A DNA stretch of 64,000 nucleotides from Vanessa cardui (GCF_905220365.1 NC_061138.1:4107814-4171813), one strand, 5' to 3'; shown: positions 35,340 through 47,599, numbered from the stretch's first letter. Numbers and translations: made by a program. The notes: generated from the letters alone by a model not told the origin.

Positions 35340-36300
35340 CTTAATTTTAAAGTGAATTAATCTAATAATTTTTGATGATTCTCAGATTATAAAAATATGT
35401 TGTGCACGAAATATTATATTGAACAACAATAAAGAATATAAAATCAAAAGTGTAGTGAATCGACGCGTATCTTTGTTAATAAGTTAAAAGTGCTGTCACT
35501 TCGATCATTCACGTTTGATATTATTAACAAATTCTTAATTATTACACACACTACCGCGAAATTGCATTCGCTTTTGATAATAGCTTATTCGAATTTTCGA
35601 CCAATCAGATTGCGTTAATTCAAGGTCAAAGTTAAACCTATTGGAGTTTATTTGTCTTGCAGTTGGCATACATTTTTACATGCACATATTTTGTTATAAA
35701 AAGTCCCTATAAAGCTTTTCACCTTTAGTGGTTTTACTAATTGTAACTTAATATATTGTATGTATGTAAAACACCTGCAACTTCCACTTGCACCTTCAAA
35801 ATTAAAAAACAAAAAACGATATTACTAGAAGCTTTCCTGATAGAACACTTTTAAAAGTAATGTCTAGGTACTTGGAGGTTTATAGAATAAAGTTTCTTTT
35901 TACATAATGTAATTATTTATTTATTTATTCTTTACCACAGTTTACATAATACAATTAATGTTAAGAGGGAGAGTGTCTTTTGTCACTTACTGCTACTATA
36001 TATATATATATGACGTAATGGAAAATTAATGAAGCCGAATGGCTTATAAATATTTTGTATGCTTACAAGTATTTTATGTCACCTTTATAGACTTGTTTGT
36101 TGCTGCTTACTTTGTAAACATGAACGTACTGGCTATCTATCTGTACGGAAAAACGTCATACAAAGTTATCCCCATATAAAATTGAAAATTCTAAACATAC
36201 TTATACAGCGCATGCCTTATAAAATTAAGGTAATCTTCATATTTCAGCCATCAAGACTCAATACATTGGCTTATAAATAGATTTTAAATTATTATATTAA
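35340..36300. other. AT-rich stretch, no gene recognised
   Basis: It includes a short TA run near 35998-36011. No exon or repeat member was recognised. Confidence 0.45.
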
Positions 36301-36846
36301 CATTACATAGTATAAAACAAAGTAGCTCCTGATGTGTCTCCCTATGCATGCTTACGTCTTTCAAATTACACAACGGATTTTGATGCGGGTTTTTTTAATA
36401 GATGGAGTGGTCCAAGAGGAAGGTTTTTGTATATAATACATTTTTTTAATGATTAGGTAAGCGGACGAGCATATGGGCCACCTGATGGTAAATGGTCGCC
36501 ATCACCCATAGACGATGACGCTGTTAGAAATATTAACTATTCCTTACATCGTCATTGCGCCACCAACCTTGGGAACTAAGATACTATGTCCCTTGTGCAT
36601 GCCTGGCTCACTCACTCTTCAAATCGGAACACAACAATACCGAGTACTGTTGTTTGGCGGTAGAATAACTGATAAGTGGGTGGTACCTACCTAGACTGGC
36701 TTGCACAAAGCCCTACCACCAAGTAAAATATATAAAATGTAATAAAGAAACACTGATAATTGTAGAAGTTTGTAATTCGATGTCGTAAATAAACAAGTTC
36801 TGTGGTATCAGTATTGCATCCGTGCGAAGCCGGGACGCGTCGTTAG
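36301..36846 (+). mobile_element. Helitron-like element (family C) split by a retroposon
   Basis: The left part ATTACATAGTATAAAACAAA, CAACGGATTTTGATGCGGGT and the right part GTAATAAAGAAACACTGATA, GTATCAGTATTGCATCCGTG to GAAGCCGGGACGCGTCGTTAG, then T, together match the uninterrupted copy at 53994-54250. A family B retroposon (36440-36725) sits between them. Confidence 0.8.
36440..36725 (-). repeat. Retroposon family B inserted in a Helitron-like element
   Basis: The T-run, AGCGGACGAGCATATGGGCC, ACCTGATGGTAAATGGTCGC, CCAACCTTGGGAACTAAGAT, GTGGTACCTACCTAGACTGG and CTTGCACAAAGCCCTACCAC give a full reverse copy. Its position inside the host element shows the insertion order. Confidence 0.85.
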
Positions 36847-37177
36847 TAATTAATATATCAGGGATAGCATAATTAATGCTTTCACGTGACCTCACGATAT
36901 TACAACATTTTAATGATTGGCGAATTTAAAATAAGCATTTACAAAAAATAATTATGTTTGCTTATATTGAAATGTTCGACCTTTGGGATAGACGTGCTAT
37001 TGACGTTTTTTTTTATATAAACATTTTTAATCGTAGTCGAAGTACCAATCATGGTACTTGTATGTTTTTTTTTGTAATGGAACGTTCCTTTTATTTTATT
37101 TAAGCCGTATTAATTGCTTTGGCGATTTTTTTAAAAAGGGTTGAATAAATATTTTAATAGCATCGCGATGCTTAATG

Positions 37178-37419
37178 AGAGCCGAGACGGTCCAGTGGTT
37201 AGACCGCGTGCATCTCAAACGATGATTGCGGGTTCATACCCAGACAAGTACACCTTAATATTCATGTGCTTAATTTGTGTTTATAATTCATCACGTGATT
37301 GGCGGTGAAGGAAAACATCGTTAGGAAACCTGCCACATGTGTATTCCAAACCTTCTGCACAAATAGAGAGGCCTTAGCCCAGCAGTGCCCGTAAGCAGAG
37401 GGAAATTTACAGGCTGTTA
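37178..37419 (+). repeat. Metulj-type SINE with internal deletion
   Basis: GAGCCGAGACGGTCCAGTGG head, GCGGGTTCATACCCAGACAA, GTGAAGGAAAACATCGTTAG and the CCCAGCAGTG...GGAAATTTACAGGCTG tail are present. The middle box is shortened and the tail carries a small insertion (CCCGTAAGCAGAG). Confidence 0.85.
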
Positions 37420-37429
37420 TTATTAATGC

Positions 37430-38165
37430 CTTATATCAATTTACTTGATTACACACACATGTGAAGTCACATGCACACAAGCTAAAAATGGCAGAAATTG
37501 ACAACCAACAACAATTCGTCAACAAAATTTATTATTGTAAGGTTTTAAACAATATCCTTACCTGCTTACTTAATTACAGTTATAGGCCTAATAAATCACT
37601 CTATTTGTTAACGTATAACTAATAATTTCAATTCAGGTCTATAGAATTACCAGTTGTAAGTAAAAGTTGAAAGAAAATATGCATTTGCAGTGGCCTGAAT
37701 ACAACGTAGCGAAGGTGTATCGTTTCACTGTGGCACGTGGTGCTCAAGTCAAAACAGGACGCTTAATATTCTTCGTCGTGAGTTTATATTCTTCAAGAAA
37801 ACTACCCGCCTCGTTCTTTCAATGGCTAGCTTTAAAGGCAGATGAAGAGGTCAAAAAACCCTGGCCAACGAATAAAATTATTTCCTTTCCTCACAATTCG
37901 CAGTCATCGGGTTTTAGAAAATTCGTTAAGCTTTTCACCATGCGATTTAACTCTTTCCAGCCTTGATTGATCGTGACGTCATCCAATTATATATGTATCT
38001 CCATTGGATTACGAAAGTGAGTTAATAGAGAAATCACTTATATTTTCGTAAACATCAGGTCTGTAAGGGAAAGTGCAGTATAATTGTCCTTAAAATCCTA
38101 TAGTGACACTTTAAAAAAAGTGTCATTTTTGAAAATAAGATTTTTAATGACCTCTTAATGACAAT
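37430..38165. other. No recognised gene; one weak 99-codon plus-strand frame
   Basis: A frame at 37667-37966 reads HLQWPEYNVAKVYRFTVARG near its start. It is less AT-driven than its neighbours but has no splice context or recognisable domain. The remainder is AT-rich. Confidence 0.3.
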
Positions 38166-38180
38166 ATTTTAGTTGTACCA

Positions 38181-38489
38181 ACAACAAATACAACAGCAGT
38201 CTGTAAATTTCCCACTGATGCTTTAAAGACTCCTCTGCCTTTGAGGAGAAGGTTTGAAGAATAATCTACTACACTGTTCCAATGCGGGTTGGTGGATTCA
38301 CATTTGGCAGAATTTACTTAGAATTAGACACATACAGGTTTCCTCAAGATGTTTTCCTATACTGCCGAACACGAGATTGACTATAAACACTAATTGAGCA
38401 CATGAAAATTCAGAGGTACTTGCCTGGGTTTGACCCCAAAATCATCGGTTAAGATGTACGCGTTAAATCCACTGGGCCATCACGGCCCA
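38181..38489 (-). repeat. Metulj-type SINE with 12-bp target duplication
   Basis: ACAGCAGTCTGTAAATTTCC tail, AATGCGGGTTGGTGGATTC, CATACAGGTTTCCTCAAGAT, GCCTGGGTTTGACCCCAAAA and GGGCCATCACGGC head are seen. TTAGTTGTACCA at 38169-38180 and TTAGTTGTGCCA at 38490-38501 flank it with one mismatch. Confidence 0.87.
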
Positions 38490-39291
38490 TTAGTTGTGCC
38501 ATTTTATTTTAAATCCCCATTTAATCATGAAGCGGACTACGGTTTGAGAACCCCTGCAGCAAGGCGTTAAAAGTAATGGTTATTACGTAAAACATCTATT
38601 TAAATCTCATTGCAGTAAAGCGGTTATAATTTCGCATGCAATCTTCACATAACATCCGTTCAAGCTTTATTTAGACGCCACAGTGTTATTATTTCACTTC
38701 AGTTTGTTCTGATTCTTAACAGTTTCTTTAAGACTACGGTTTGTAAGAGGCAATAAGCAAATGTGTTTATAATTGGTAAAATTATGCAAATAACTGTAAA
38801 TAGTTTTCATTAAATATGTTTATGCTAACGGTACTTTTATACTTAAGTCTCTTCCATACATCAGATTATCTTAGTCGTGTCAATTTTTATACTATACTGT
38901 TAACTGCCACACTGTACTCGCGCTCTTTAGTATAAAGGGAAAAGTATTTATATGTGTATAGTAATATTTTTATATAAATACTAAATAGTATAAGTATTTG
39001 TGTAAGTAGTGTAATGTAAAGGTACATTATTATGGTAAAATTATTTGTTTTTCTTACAGTACATTGGGATTTAGATTTTGTATGATTCTATGTCTTTTTA
39101 TCTATTTTTATTTTTTTGTTTTAGGTTTTTTTGACGAGTATAAGCTTGACCAATTAAACGTACGTTTTAATGGATGGAGAATACACATGTGACAGGATTT
39201 CATTTATTTGTATTATCAATGTATGATGAAATTCTAAACATTAAGCAATAGATTATTTATTAAATTTAGATTATATTGACAATATTGACTT

Positions 39292-39540
39292 GACGAGCTC
39301 CCTGGTCGACTAGTGTGTACAGTAGTACAACACACACAGTGTTCGGTTTTCGGCACGCCAATCTGAAGTCCCAGGTTCAATTCGATATCGATATAGAAAA
39401 AGTTCATTAGTTTTCTATGTTGTCTTGGGTCTGGGTGTTTGTGGTACCGTCGTTACTGCTGATTTTCCATAACGCAAGTGCTTTAGGTAATTACTTTGGG
39501 ATCAGAGTAATGTATGTGATGTAGTCCGATATTCCCACAC
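39292..39540 (+). repeat. Second tRNA-derived SINE family, near full-length
   Basis: GACGAGCTCCCTGGTCGACTAGTGTG gives the A-box region and CCCAGGTTCAATTCGATATC the B box. The tail reads GTTGTCTTGGGTCTGGGTGT, TTGTGGTACCGTCGTTACTG and GATTTTCCATAACGCAAGTG. Other pieces are at 35206 and 62580. Confidence 0.7.
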
Positions 39541-39544
39541 TATC

Positions 39545-40590
39545 ACTATATATAATATCAAATAATAACTAAGGTGCATTAATTATCACTATCGAAGTCA
39601 ATTGTTTTTACATGTATTGGTGCACTACGCGTACCAGAACAGTATTAACACAATTTTATATATTTATAGTACATATGTTAATAAAGATCGGGTCGATACC
39701 CTTTTGACTGCAAAGCCGCGCCTGGCCCTTGATAAGCATAGCTAGGTATCATCCCGGAATTGATTCCATAAACAAAGCTAAATAAAGTTAAATCATAAAT
39801 TTAAAGTATAACAATTTATTTATTACTTACAATTAAAAACAATTTGTATTGTATTGTGTTTTTTATTTTTAATCAGCATTATAAAATATGTAGTTATTAT
39901 AATAAAAATATAAAAGTTTTAAAATTAGTAATTTGTTTTTAATATCTTCAATTCAAAGCATTCGAAGGAAGGACTCTTTGTTGTTGATATCGATAAGGTC
40001 CCAAGTCCATCCTTATAGTAAATAACTTAACGAAATAAATAAATAAATAAAACAAGGTACAAGAATTGCATAAGATTTTATAGCCTTTTTTATGAAATTT
40101 ATGCATGCACAGTTTACGTTGAAAGATATGGGGTGGTATGTTCCTGGTTAAGTGCCACTCATGATAGCGATGTCATAGCATGGCTTGCGCGTAACTCGTA
40201 TTATTTATATATGTAAATGGAGTGTAATAAAATGCCTTTTAATTTTCCTTATAAATAGCGATTGCTTTTAATAATCTTAAAAACCGGACCAAGGATTCAG
40301 TTGCAATAAGAAATTCACTACATGAAATGTTTAAAATGATTGGTAATTTTATTATGTTTTGTTAGTCTTTTAGCTTGATTTTAGGATTAAGGAAAATATA
40401 TTATTAATAATACTTTTTTTACTTACGTCAACATTCAAAGTCAACCAAGTTTAAAGAATAATATTTGTTGTAAAATTCGATTTTTTTACTAAACTTTTTT
40501 TTTAAAACTGGTTATATGCTATGGCCGCGTATTGAAATTGCTATGTTGATTTTTTTGCTTTTAACTTTTTTCGTGAATAGCGGTTAGAAA
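39545..40590. other. AT-rich stretch, no gene recognised
   Basis: No exon or repeat family member was recognised. Confidence 0.45.
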
Positions 40591-40597
40591 ATAATCT

Positions 40598-40735
40598 CGT
40601 GGAAGCTGCGTGTATGGTACATTCCCCAATCCGTATTCAAGCAGCTTCGTTAAATAATCTCCAAAAAGAGGAATTTAAGAGGAAAGCAGGCATATGTCCT
40701 GTTCAGCTATCATCACATTTACAGGCAGTTACGGC
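40598..40735 (+). repeat. Diverged SINE/LINE tail related to Metulj 3' region
   Basis: GCTGCGTGTATGGTACATTC, CCCAATCCGTATTCAAGCAG, CTCCAAAAAGAGGAATTTAA and CATTTACAGGCAGTTACGGC resemble the shared 3' tail of lepidopteran tRNA SINEs. The head is absent. Confidence 0.45.
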
Positions 40736-41444
40736 ATGAGGGTTCGGCATAGACCAGTTGAGTCTGTACCACACATGACTTGATCACCCATAGATAATAT
40801 ATTTCGTTGATTATATAATGTGTAGTAACTGTTTTCCTTATAATTAAAATAAAAAAGCCTTTTTTTCATTACTTAAATACAATGTTAGTTTTACTGTTTA
40901 TATTTTTAAGTTACTTGGTTTTGTTTTTGTTGGTTACAGTAGCTTTCCTATTCCAGTTGATTTAATTTACTTTACTTATCTAATTTTATATCTAGTTAAC
41001 CTAATTGATTTTAATTTACCAATTAATGTTATCATAAATTAAAGCATGAACCCCTGTTAGGGTAAAGGTGTCCAAGGTTTCATTCTAATTAACAATAACA
41101 TTTTCCGACTTAATCAAGAATATCGTAACAAGTTTTAACTTAGAAAAACTTACAATATTTATTTACCTACATCGTATCTTACTTGTGAAATGTTGATAGC
41201 CATTTTTTTCATGATAACCCATTTTGATAAGTGTATACAGTACTTTATATAATTATTACAGTCAATATCCCGTATCAAATTTTGTCATTTTAGACTCGGC
41301 GAGTTTCGATTTTTTTTTTACGGAATACCTCTACTTGTTATTGATGTGAAATGGTTTAAAGAAAATGTGTAACTTAAAAGTGTAAAATTGATTCATTTAA
41401 CAAATGAGAGTTCAATTATTATTACTTGACGGAGTTTTTTAGGC

Positions 41445-41638
41445 GATTTTTTTTATTGTATAGGTTGGCGGACGAGCATATGGGCCACCTGGTGGTAAGT
41501 GGTCACTATCACTCAGAGACAATGACGCTGTAAGAAATATTAACTATTCCTAAATATTAACTATATATCGTCAATGTGCCACCAAACTTGGGACTAAGAT
41601 GTTATGTCCCTTGTGCCTGTAGTTACTGTAGGTGATGC
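41445..41638 (-). repeat. Retroposon family B, truncated
   Basis: TTATTGTATAGGTTGGCGGA, CGAGCATATGGGCCACCTGG, GACAATGACGCTGTAAGAAA and GATGTTATGTCCCTTGTGCC are in order. The 5' third (GTGCAAGCCCG side) is missing. AATATTAACTAT is duplicated inside. Confidence 0.8.
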
Positions 41639-41691
41639 CGAATGCATCATAATATAAATTTAATTATTAGTTATTACTAGTTTATAGAATA

Positions 41692-41840
41692 CTAGCTGTG
41701 CCCGCGACTTCGTCTGCATTGAATAAAACTCATTGTGGATATAAAGCGTTTAATAATAATTATCAAATCCATTCACTCAATTTTGTTTTTATAGTCGAAT
41801 TGAAAACTATGAGGAGGTTATCCATTCAATAGTATTTTTT
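41692..41840 (-). mobile_element. Helitron-like element 3' end, reverse orientation
   Basis: CTAGCTGTGCCCGCGACTTC and GTCTGCATTG are the reverse of the typical 3' end (GAAGTCGCGGGCACAGCTAG, then T). The interior boundary is not defined. Confidence 0.5.
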
Positions 41841-42084
41841 AAATTTGGTATTTTTTTGAATCAGAACTACTTAATTTGTGAATGATTAGATATTAAAAGT
41901 TCTTTATTATGTCAATACTAAGTTATTGCTGTAAGCAGAAACTATATAATATATTATAATAGTCTCAAAAATATTTCTCAGTTCCAACAAGATAAAGGAT
42001 AACTTATACGCAGTCGCCGGCAATGGTATGATTATACAAAAAGTATTTAGTATCCAAACAACAATACGTGTAACTGAACCTTAC

Positions 42085-42271
42085 CGCTCCTACACAAAAC
42101 AACCGGTTCCATTTATATTCAATTGTTTTTTTACACTTAAGTGTAAGTAATTATGTGAATGAATATAACTTTGCTTTTGTTGAGTAAAAATAAACAATGA
42201 ACACACATATTCCAATCCTAGTCTGACCGCGACAAAAACTAGTACTATAAGCCTAGCAGAGTGACCCAACT
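42085..42271 (-). promoter_or_regulatory. Candidate minus-strand first exon with TATA/initiator promoter
   Basis: On the minus strand TATTTAA starts at 42299, 28 bases before the A of a TCAGT initiator at 42273-42269. Downstream a donor AGCG|GTAAGG ends a 187-bp noncoding exon at 42085. It could be the 5' exon of the axotactin-like gene, whose first coding exon has an upstream acceptor and no promoter found nearby. The signals are seen; transcription and linkage are inferred. Confidence 0.35.
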
Positions 42272-42639
42272 GAACAAGGTCGGTATTTAAAATTAAATAC
42301 AAGGCAGGCGTGTATAAAACTAGGTACCAGAGATATGAACCGTTAACCTAGATTGTATTAAATGAAAATATAACATACGACTTCTATGGTTTTTTCGATA
42401 TCGTTTGTCAAAATGACAACGATATGATTATTTTGCCATCGTTCGCCGCTAAGTAAGCTGTCAATTTTATCACAATTAGTTAAAGATTTTAACACTTTGA
42501 TCCTGTGAGTGTGTTAATTGAATAAGGTTCTCTTTCATCTTTAAATAATTGCTCGGATTGGTAGTATTAAACCATAGTTAAGTTTTCGGTTCTTATTCAC
42601 GTGTTAAAGTTGTCTCTCGAGTATTTTATACGTAAAATT

Positions 42640-42960
42640 AATGTAAAATGAGTTTGTCGTTCAGCTCCGCAATGCGCAGAGATTGCGCTTAGTTCATCCG
42701 CATGAAGTTCATCTGCAATAGTAACTACGAACCGAAATAGTTTCGGTAGGCTCTTGAATTGCGACAAACATTTTTACAGTTGCCATGCAACTAGATATTC
42801 TGCAAGGAAATCGCTGAGGTTGCGTTGCGAAACGGGCGAGCGCCGCGAAGGTGAAGGCATCGCTTCGCGCCAGTCGCTTGGTCGAGAGAGAGGTAAGCGC
42901 ACGACGCTTGCGCGAGTGCTTGCTTTGATAGCCGACAGCCGCCGCGCGCGCAATCATCCC
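42640..42960. promoter_or_regulatory. CpG-rich segment between divergent candidate promoters
   Basis: CpG-dense bases (GGGCGAGCGCCGCGAAGG, CATCGCTTCGCGCCAGTCGC, ACAGCCGCCGCGCGCGCAAT) contrast with the AT-rich flanks. A plus-strand donor-like GAGAG|GTAAGC at 42893 may mark an alternative first exon. No coding frame is convincing. Confidence 0.4.
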
Positions 42961-43007
42961 ATCTCCATTACTAATTATCTTCCTCTAAATATTATAATAC
43001 AGTGACA

Positions 43008-43213
43008 TATTTAAAGTGCGAACGAACTGTGTCAGTGGTTGTGTACGACTTTCTTAGTGAGTGTTAATAAGAAAAAAAAAATATTCTCATTATTTGACAC
43101 ACATATGACGTGTAACCGTGTGGAGATCTGACGATCCATCGACTCGCTAAATCTGTGTGTTTGTGTATCTCGGAACAGTGTGCCGGAATTTTAACGGACT
43201 TGCCTAAGCGGAG
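43008..43213 (+). promoter_or_regulatory. Candidate plus-strand promoter and first noncoding exon
   Basis: TATTTAA at 43008-43014 lies 26 bases upstream of the A (43034) of a TCAGT initiator. The presumed exon ends GCGGAG|GTAAGA at 43213/43214, about 180 bp long, with no sustained frame, so it would be 5' untranslated. The rest of the gene would lie past a first intron of more than 20 kb, outside the window. Confidence 0.42.
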
Positions 43214-43219
43214 GTAAGA

Positions 43220-44500
43220 ACGGATGTTTACAGTTATGCTTTATTGTATAACTTGAGGGAAAGCACTCTTATAATATGTATAAGACGCATTTCATTATCT
43301 TTCATAATAAAGTTGATTGCATTCGCTTATGTTACTTGTAAAGTTTATAAGTATTTATATCTTGTTTATGTTTCTTGTGAAAGGTCTCGTGGTGAAATGC
43401 GTTCAGTTGCAACGCCATGTTGAAAGCTTCAATTAAAAAACGATAATCGTTAGCGCTGAATTATAAAAAAAAATTATGAATCACGAGCGGTTCAAGAATT
43501 TGAAAATTATTGGTCCAAAAATTTTAAACGGTCGTAATATTCGAATGGCGTTTTGAATATTCATTTGTTTTGTTTGAAAATTTCTTAGTCCGTAACGAAA
43601 ATGTTAGGGAAAAACTGTTTAGAAACGGGTTTGCGTCCAGAATAAACAATGCTACTGGTGAAAAGGTCCCTGACTCATCTCGCGCACCGTACGCGTGTCC
43701 TGAGGCTTTTGTTCGGAATATATTTACCTTTTAAATAAGATGCGCCTCATTTTGTAGGCAGGTGGACGAACGTTAGAATTTTTATCCAATGAAAATTTAT
43801 ATGTTTCTTTGTTTTATAAGTATTTCCCATAAAATTCAAATTCAAATTGACACGTTTATTTGTGAAAGAGAAAAAATATTTTGTAGGGATATACCCACTT
43901 TTGGTTTTATAAGTACTCGCTAAAGAAAAAAATATAAATTATCATTTTAGTGCGAACGGTACCTATGGCGATTCGCAATAAATTTTGCAAGAGATTTTTC
44001 AGACAATTGCATCATTCAGACATTACATGTTAAGAAATACTACTCAGTATCGAGCAATTTTTGTATTTCTATATGTTGATGAGTTCTTAGTAAGGTTTGA
44101 CATTTTATAATGATATGTATCTAAGTAGTCACTTGGCGTTTCACACCGAATTTGGTGCATCCTCAGGAAGTATAATCTTGTTTCCAATACAAAAAATACC
44201 GGGAAAGGAAATCGTGACCATAGACAATATATGTTTTATCTCTATTTCGTGTGACGTCATTTAAATCTACTCTATTATTATAGAATATCGCTTTCAAGTA
44301 TTATTTTAAATTCATTTTATACGTAATCTTGAGAAATGATTGTGATAAAAAAATTCTTGAAATTGTTTACCTTATTAAATTATTTTATAAGAGCAGGTTT
44401 GAAAATTATTATAAGCAGGGCGAAAAAGTAACTAAAATAAGACTCATAACGATGACAAAACGCTTAAAAATTTTGAAAATCGAATTCTCATTTTATTTAT
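43220..44500. other. Presumed start of a long intron; no gene recognised
   Basis: Less AT-rich near 43380-43780, with scattered CpGs, then AT-rich. No exon was recognised. Confidence 0.4.
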
Positions 44501-44507
44501 AATTAAA

Positions 44508-44660
44508 CTAGCTTCCGTCCCGACTTTATCCCGTTGAAATAAGGAGTTTACTTCCCAAACGCAGCGTCACCTATTTAGTCTAATCTAATCTAAATACTCA
44601 CATAAAATCATTGGTAGCCGTCCAAGCGTTTAGTAGTTCAGTTAAATATACATACAGAAG
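44508..44660 (-). mobile_element. Helitron-like element, reverse, partial
   Basis: CTAGCTTCCGTCCCGACTTT at the left is the reverse of a Lep1-type 3' end. AATCATTGGTAGCCGTCCAA and GCGTTTAGTAGTTCAG match the element interior. The right end is lost. Confidence 0.5.
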
Positions 44661-44696
44661 ATTTCTGTATAAACATACAGAAGATTTCTGTATAAA
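44651..44696. repeat. Two tandem 23-bp units, each palindromic
   Basis: CATACAGAAGATTTCTGTAT plus AAA is repeated exactly twice. Each unit contains the inverted repeat ACAGAA...TTCTGT. Confidence 0.85.
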
Positions 44697-44699
44697 CAT

Positions 44700-46600
44700 A
44701 TAAGCCATGTTTATGTGAATAAAGCTAAGTTTAAAATCGTAAATGATTCTATGTCATATTAAGAATGGAATAAGATTGTTAACGATTGAAGTCAAAAAGA
44801 TCTGTTCGAATTAGTGAAGGGACCGAAAATAACGAACCTCTTTTAAAGTAACCTTCTTTTTAATAATTTACAATCAATAAAATAAACGTAAAGCTTTATT
44901 GGTACAAAAATAAATATAGGTGTCATTATAAACTTGTTTTAGTAGGGAATACGAACTCCACTTCAAGAGAATTAAATAACTAGAATCGACGGTTACTTTT
45001 TTTCTGAATTCTTGATCTCAGCTAAAAATAAGCTATCCTAATAAGATGCAGCTATGTCCGTAGGAATATTACATGATACAATTGAATGTGTTCTCAAGAC
45101 ACTATCTCTATAGGTAATTATTTATTATTGCTGATGATTCGATCAGTCTTTTTAAATAGGTAGGTTTTTATTTGTGTTTTTTTTTTTGTTTTTGTGTGCG
45201 GTTTTATGTACAAATACTTTTGCATTTGACTTGTGTATAACTTATATATATGTATATAAAAAGGGTTTTACAGATTAGATAGAATTAAAAGAAAAAGAAA
45301 AGAATGGAAAAATCGTTTTATAAGTAATACACCTAAAGCATAACATTTTAAATAATTTAAATGATGTCATGACTATCGTAAATACTATAAAATAAATAAA
45401 CACGTTCCAAACCAGTATAGAACCTTTTTTTTAAGTCTGTTGAAAAATAATGCCTTTTTGTGTTTAAACACTGAAGTACAATTTATATTTTTTACATTAA
45501 ATAACACATATGTAATTAAATAAAGTTTCAAGGAAAAATCTATAAATTATAATTGATGTACATATTTTCTAACTTAACGTTTAAACCGTTAATGTTACTT
45601 GACCCGTGTAATATATACAACGTACATTATGAGGACGATAAAATGTAAATAACAAGTATGTATAATACACGACTTTATATAAAGTTTGCAAGCAATTATG
45701 ACATCGGACGGGTTACGTAGACATGATTACTAAATTGATTGACTTTTAATGTATCTTTCGGAGTCTTTCAGATTTCAAAGGTTAAAAGATTACAAAATTA
45801 AGCAATTCACATATAACTCCGGTCCGAATAAGGCTGTTGTAAAACTGCATGAGATTTTATACAGCGAAGACTTACAACATAAAGTATATAAGCTAATTTA
45901 AGCGGGTCTTAATTAAATGGTCAATCACAAACTTACTAAGTAAAACGACATTTTGAATCTTTAAAAGATAGATTTAAATGTACCGGTTTGGATCGTAGAT
46001 TCTATTGAGAACAATTGTCAAGTATTTTGACTTTGAAAGTTGTTTTGTTATTGGTATATAAAGATAAAATTGTATAATGATTTTTTATAGTAGGTAGATA
46101 TATTATAGGTAAGTTAGTTTGTCACGATACGGGAAGTCAACTTTAAGCCTATAAATAATTCTAATATGTACTTGTAACTTCAGTAAACAAATTCAATCAC
46201 TAAAACGGTGACTTGTAACAAATATAATTATATATTACCTCGTGTATAATTCCTCAGTCGGGGGTCAGGAAATACAAGAAACGATTGAAATAATATAATT
46301 GAACCAATAAAAAAAATACATCGATGAATTTATATTGTAAATGATACGTTTTACGTAGATTATTATTTGCTTTGTATTGCTATAATATCAGCAAATATAT
46401 TCTGATTTGGTCACTTTTTTTAATACACCTTGTAGTCCAAGATCGTCCATTTTCAATTCGATTATATTCCAATTTTCATATCGCTGAACGGATTTAGACC
46501 AACCGATACTGATCTTTAATTTTTTATAAAATTATATTATGTAAATCTTTACATTAATATATCCATTCTATTATATTTATATTGAATGTATCTATTATAT
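44700..46600. other. AT-rich stretch, no gene recognised
   Basis: No exon, RNA gene or repeat family member was recognised on either strand. Confidence 0.45.
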
Positions 46601-46606
46601 TTACAT

Positions 46607-46910
46607 GAGCAGAGATGGCCCAGCGGTTCGAACGCAATCATCTTAACCGATGATTGCGGGTTCAACCCCAGGCAAGCACCGCTGATTCATCTGCTTAATT
46701 TGTCTTTATAATTCATCTCATGCTCAGCGGTGAAGGAAAACATCGTGAGGAAACCTGCATGTGACAAATTTCATAGAAATTCTGCCACATGTGTATTCTA
46801 CCAACCCGCCTTGGAATAGCTTGGTGGAATATGTTCCAAATCTTCTCCTTAAAGGGAGAGGAGACCTTTAGCCCAGCAGTGGGAATTTACAGGCTGTTGT
46901 TGTTGTTGTT
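46607..46910 (+). repeat. Full-length Metulj-type SINE, (GTT)n-tailed subfamily
   Basis: GAGCAGAGATGGCCCAGCGG head, GCGGGTTCAACCCCAGGCAA, GCACCGCTGATTCATCTGCT, GACAAATTTCATAGAAATTC and GAGACCTTTAGCCCAGCAGT lead to GGCTGTTGTTGTTGTTGTT. It shares diagnostic bases with the copies at 5261 and 21912. Confidence 0.9.
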
Positions 46911-46914
46911 GAGT

Positions 46915-47568
46915 GTATTTAAATTGAGATCGAGAATGGTCAATACAGTTGTTTCTTTGACTTGTTCTCTACAGTTTTCCTCTTATTCTATCATTTTTCA
47001 TTATTATTTATAGATATAAATAGCATTCATTGCTATTGGATTATTATTTATCATTGATAAATGACGTAATGTTACCATGAGGAAAATTTATTCAGAAAGA
47101 AGATGTAAATAACACATATAACTAAATTTATATTTATTTCCTTTTTTTTGTTTTAAGATGTGTTATTACTTTGTTAAAGATACATTTAACGTAAAACATA
47201 CCTACATATTCTTTCGACGATATGGTTTTTTGTTTTATAATAATTAATGCAGTGGATTTTTTAAATGTTTTTATTAAATTCACCTGTGTAAGTCAAATGC
47301 TGCAGCTGTATTTAAACCAGTTCCACAAAGATTGAGCTGAAAATTTGCATGCACTTTAGGTACTAAACGATTATTTATTTGTTTAGAATTTGTCATCGTT
47401 AATAAAAATGATAGTCGACAGTTGGTTCTTAAGCTCATCCTGGTTCTCATTCGTTCTCGTTCAGTGTCAAATCTGTTATTATCGAGTTGTGACATTATAC
47501 AAAAAAAAATATTCGAAATTTTGTATATAATTTTATATATAATAGTATTTTATGTATAATTTTATAAA

Positions 47569-47599
<31 letters not shown>

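Noticed and set aside
42754..43005. 83-codon plus-strand frame and its minus-strand partner in the CpG-rich segment
   Set aside because: Arg- and Ala-rich composition follows from base composition. Both frames cross a good splice donor and show no domain.
46789..47013. 74-codon frame and similar frames at 14157, 21257, 22080, 23261, 61759
   Set aside because: All lie in SINE bodies and recur wherever the SINE occurs.
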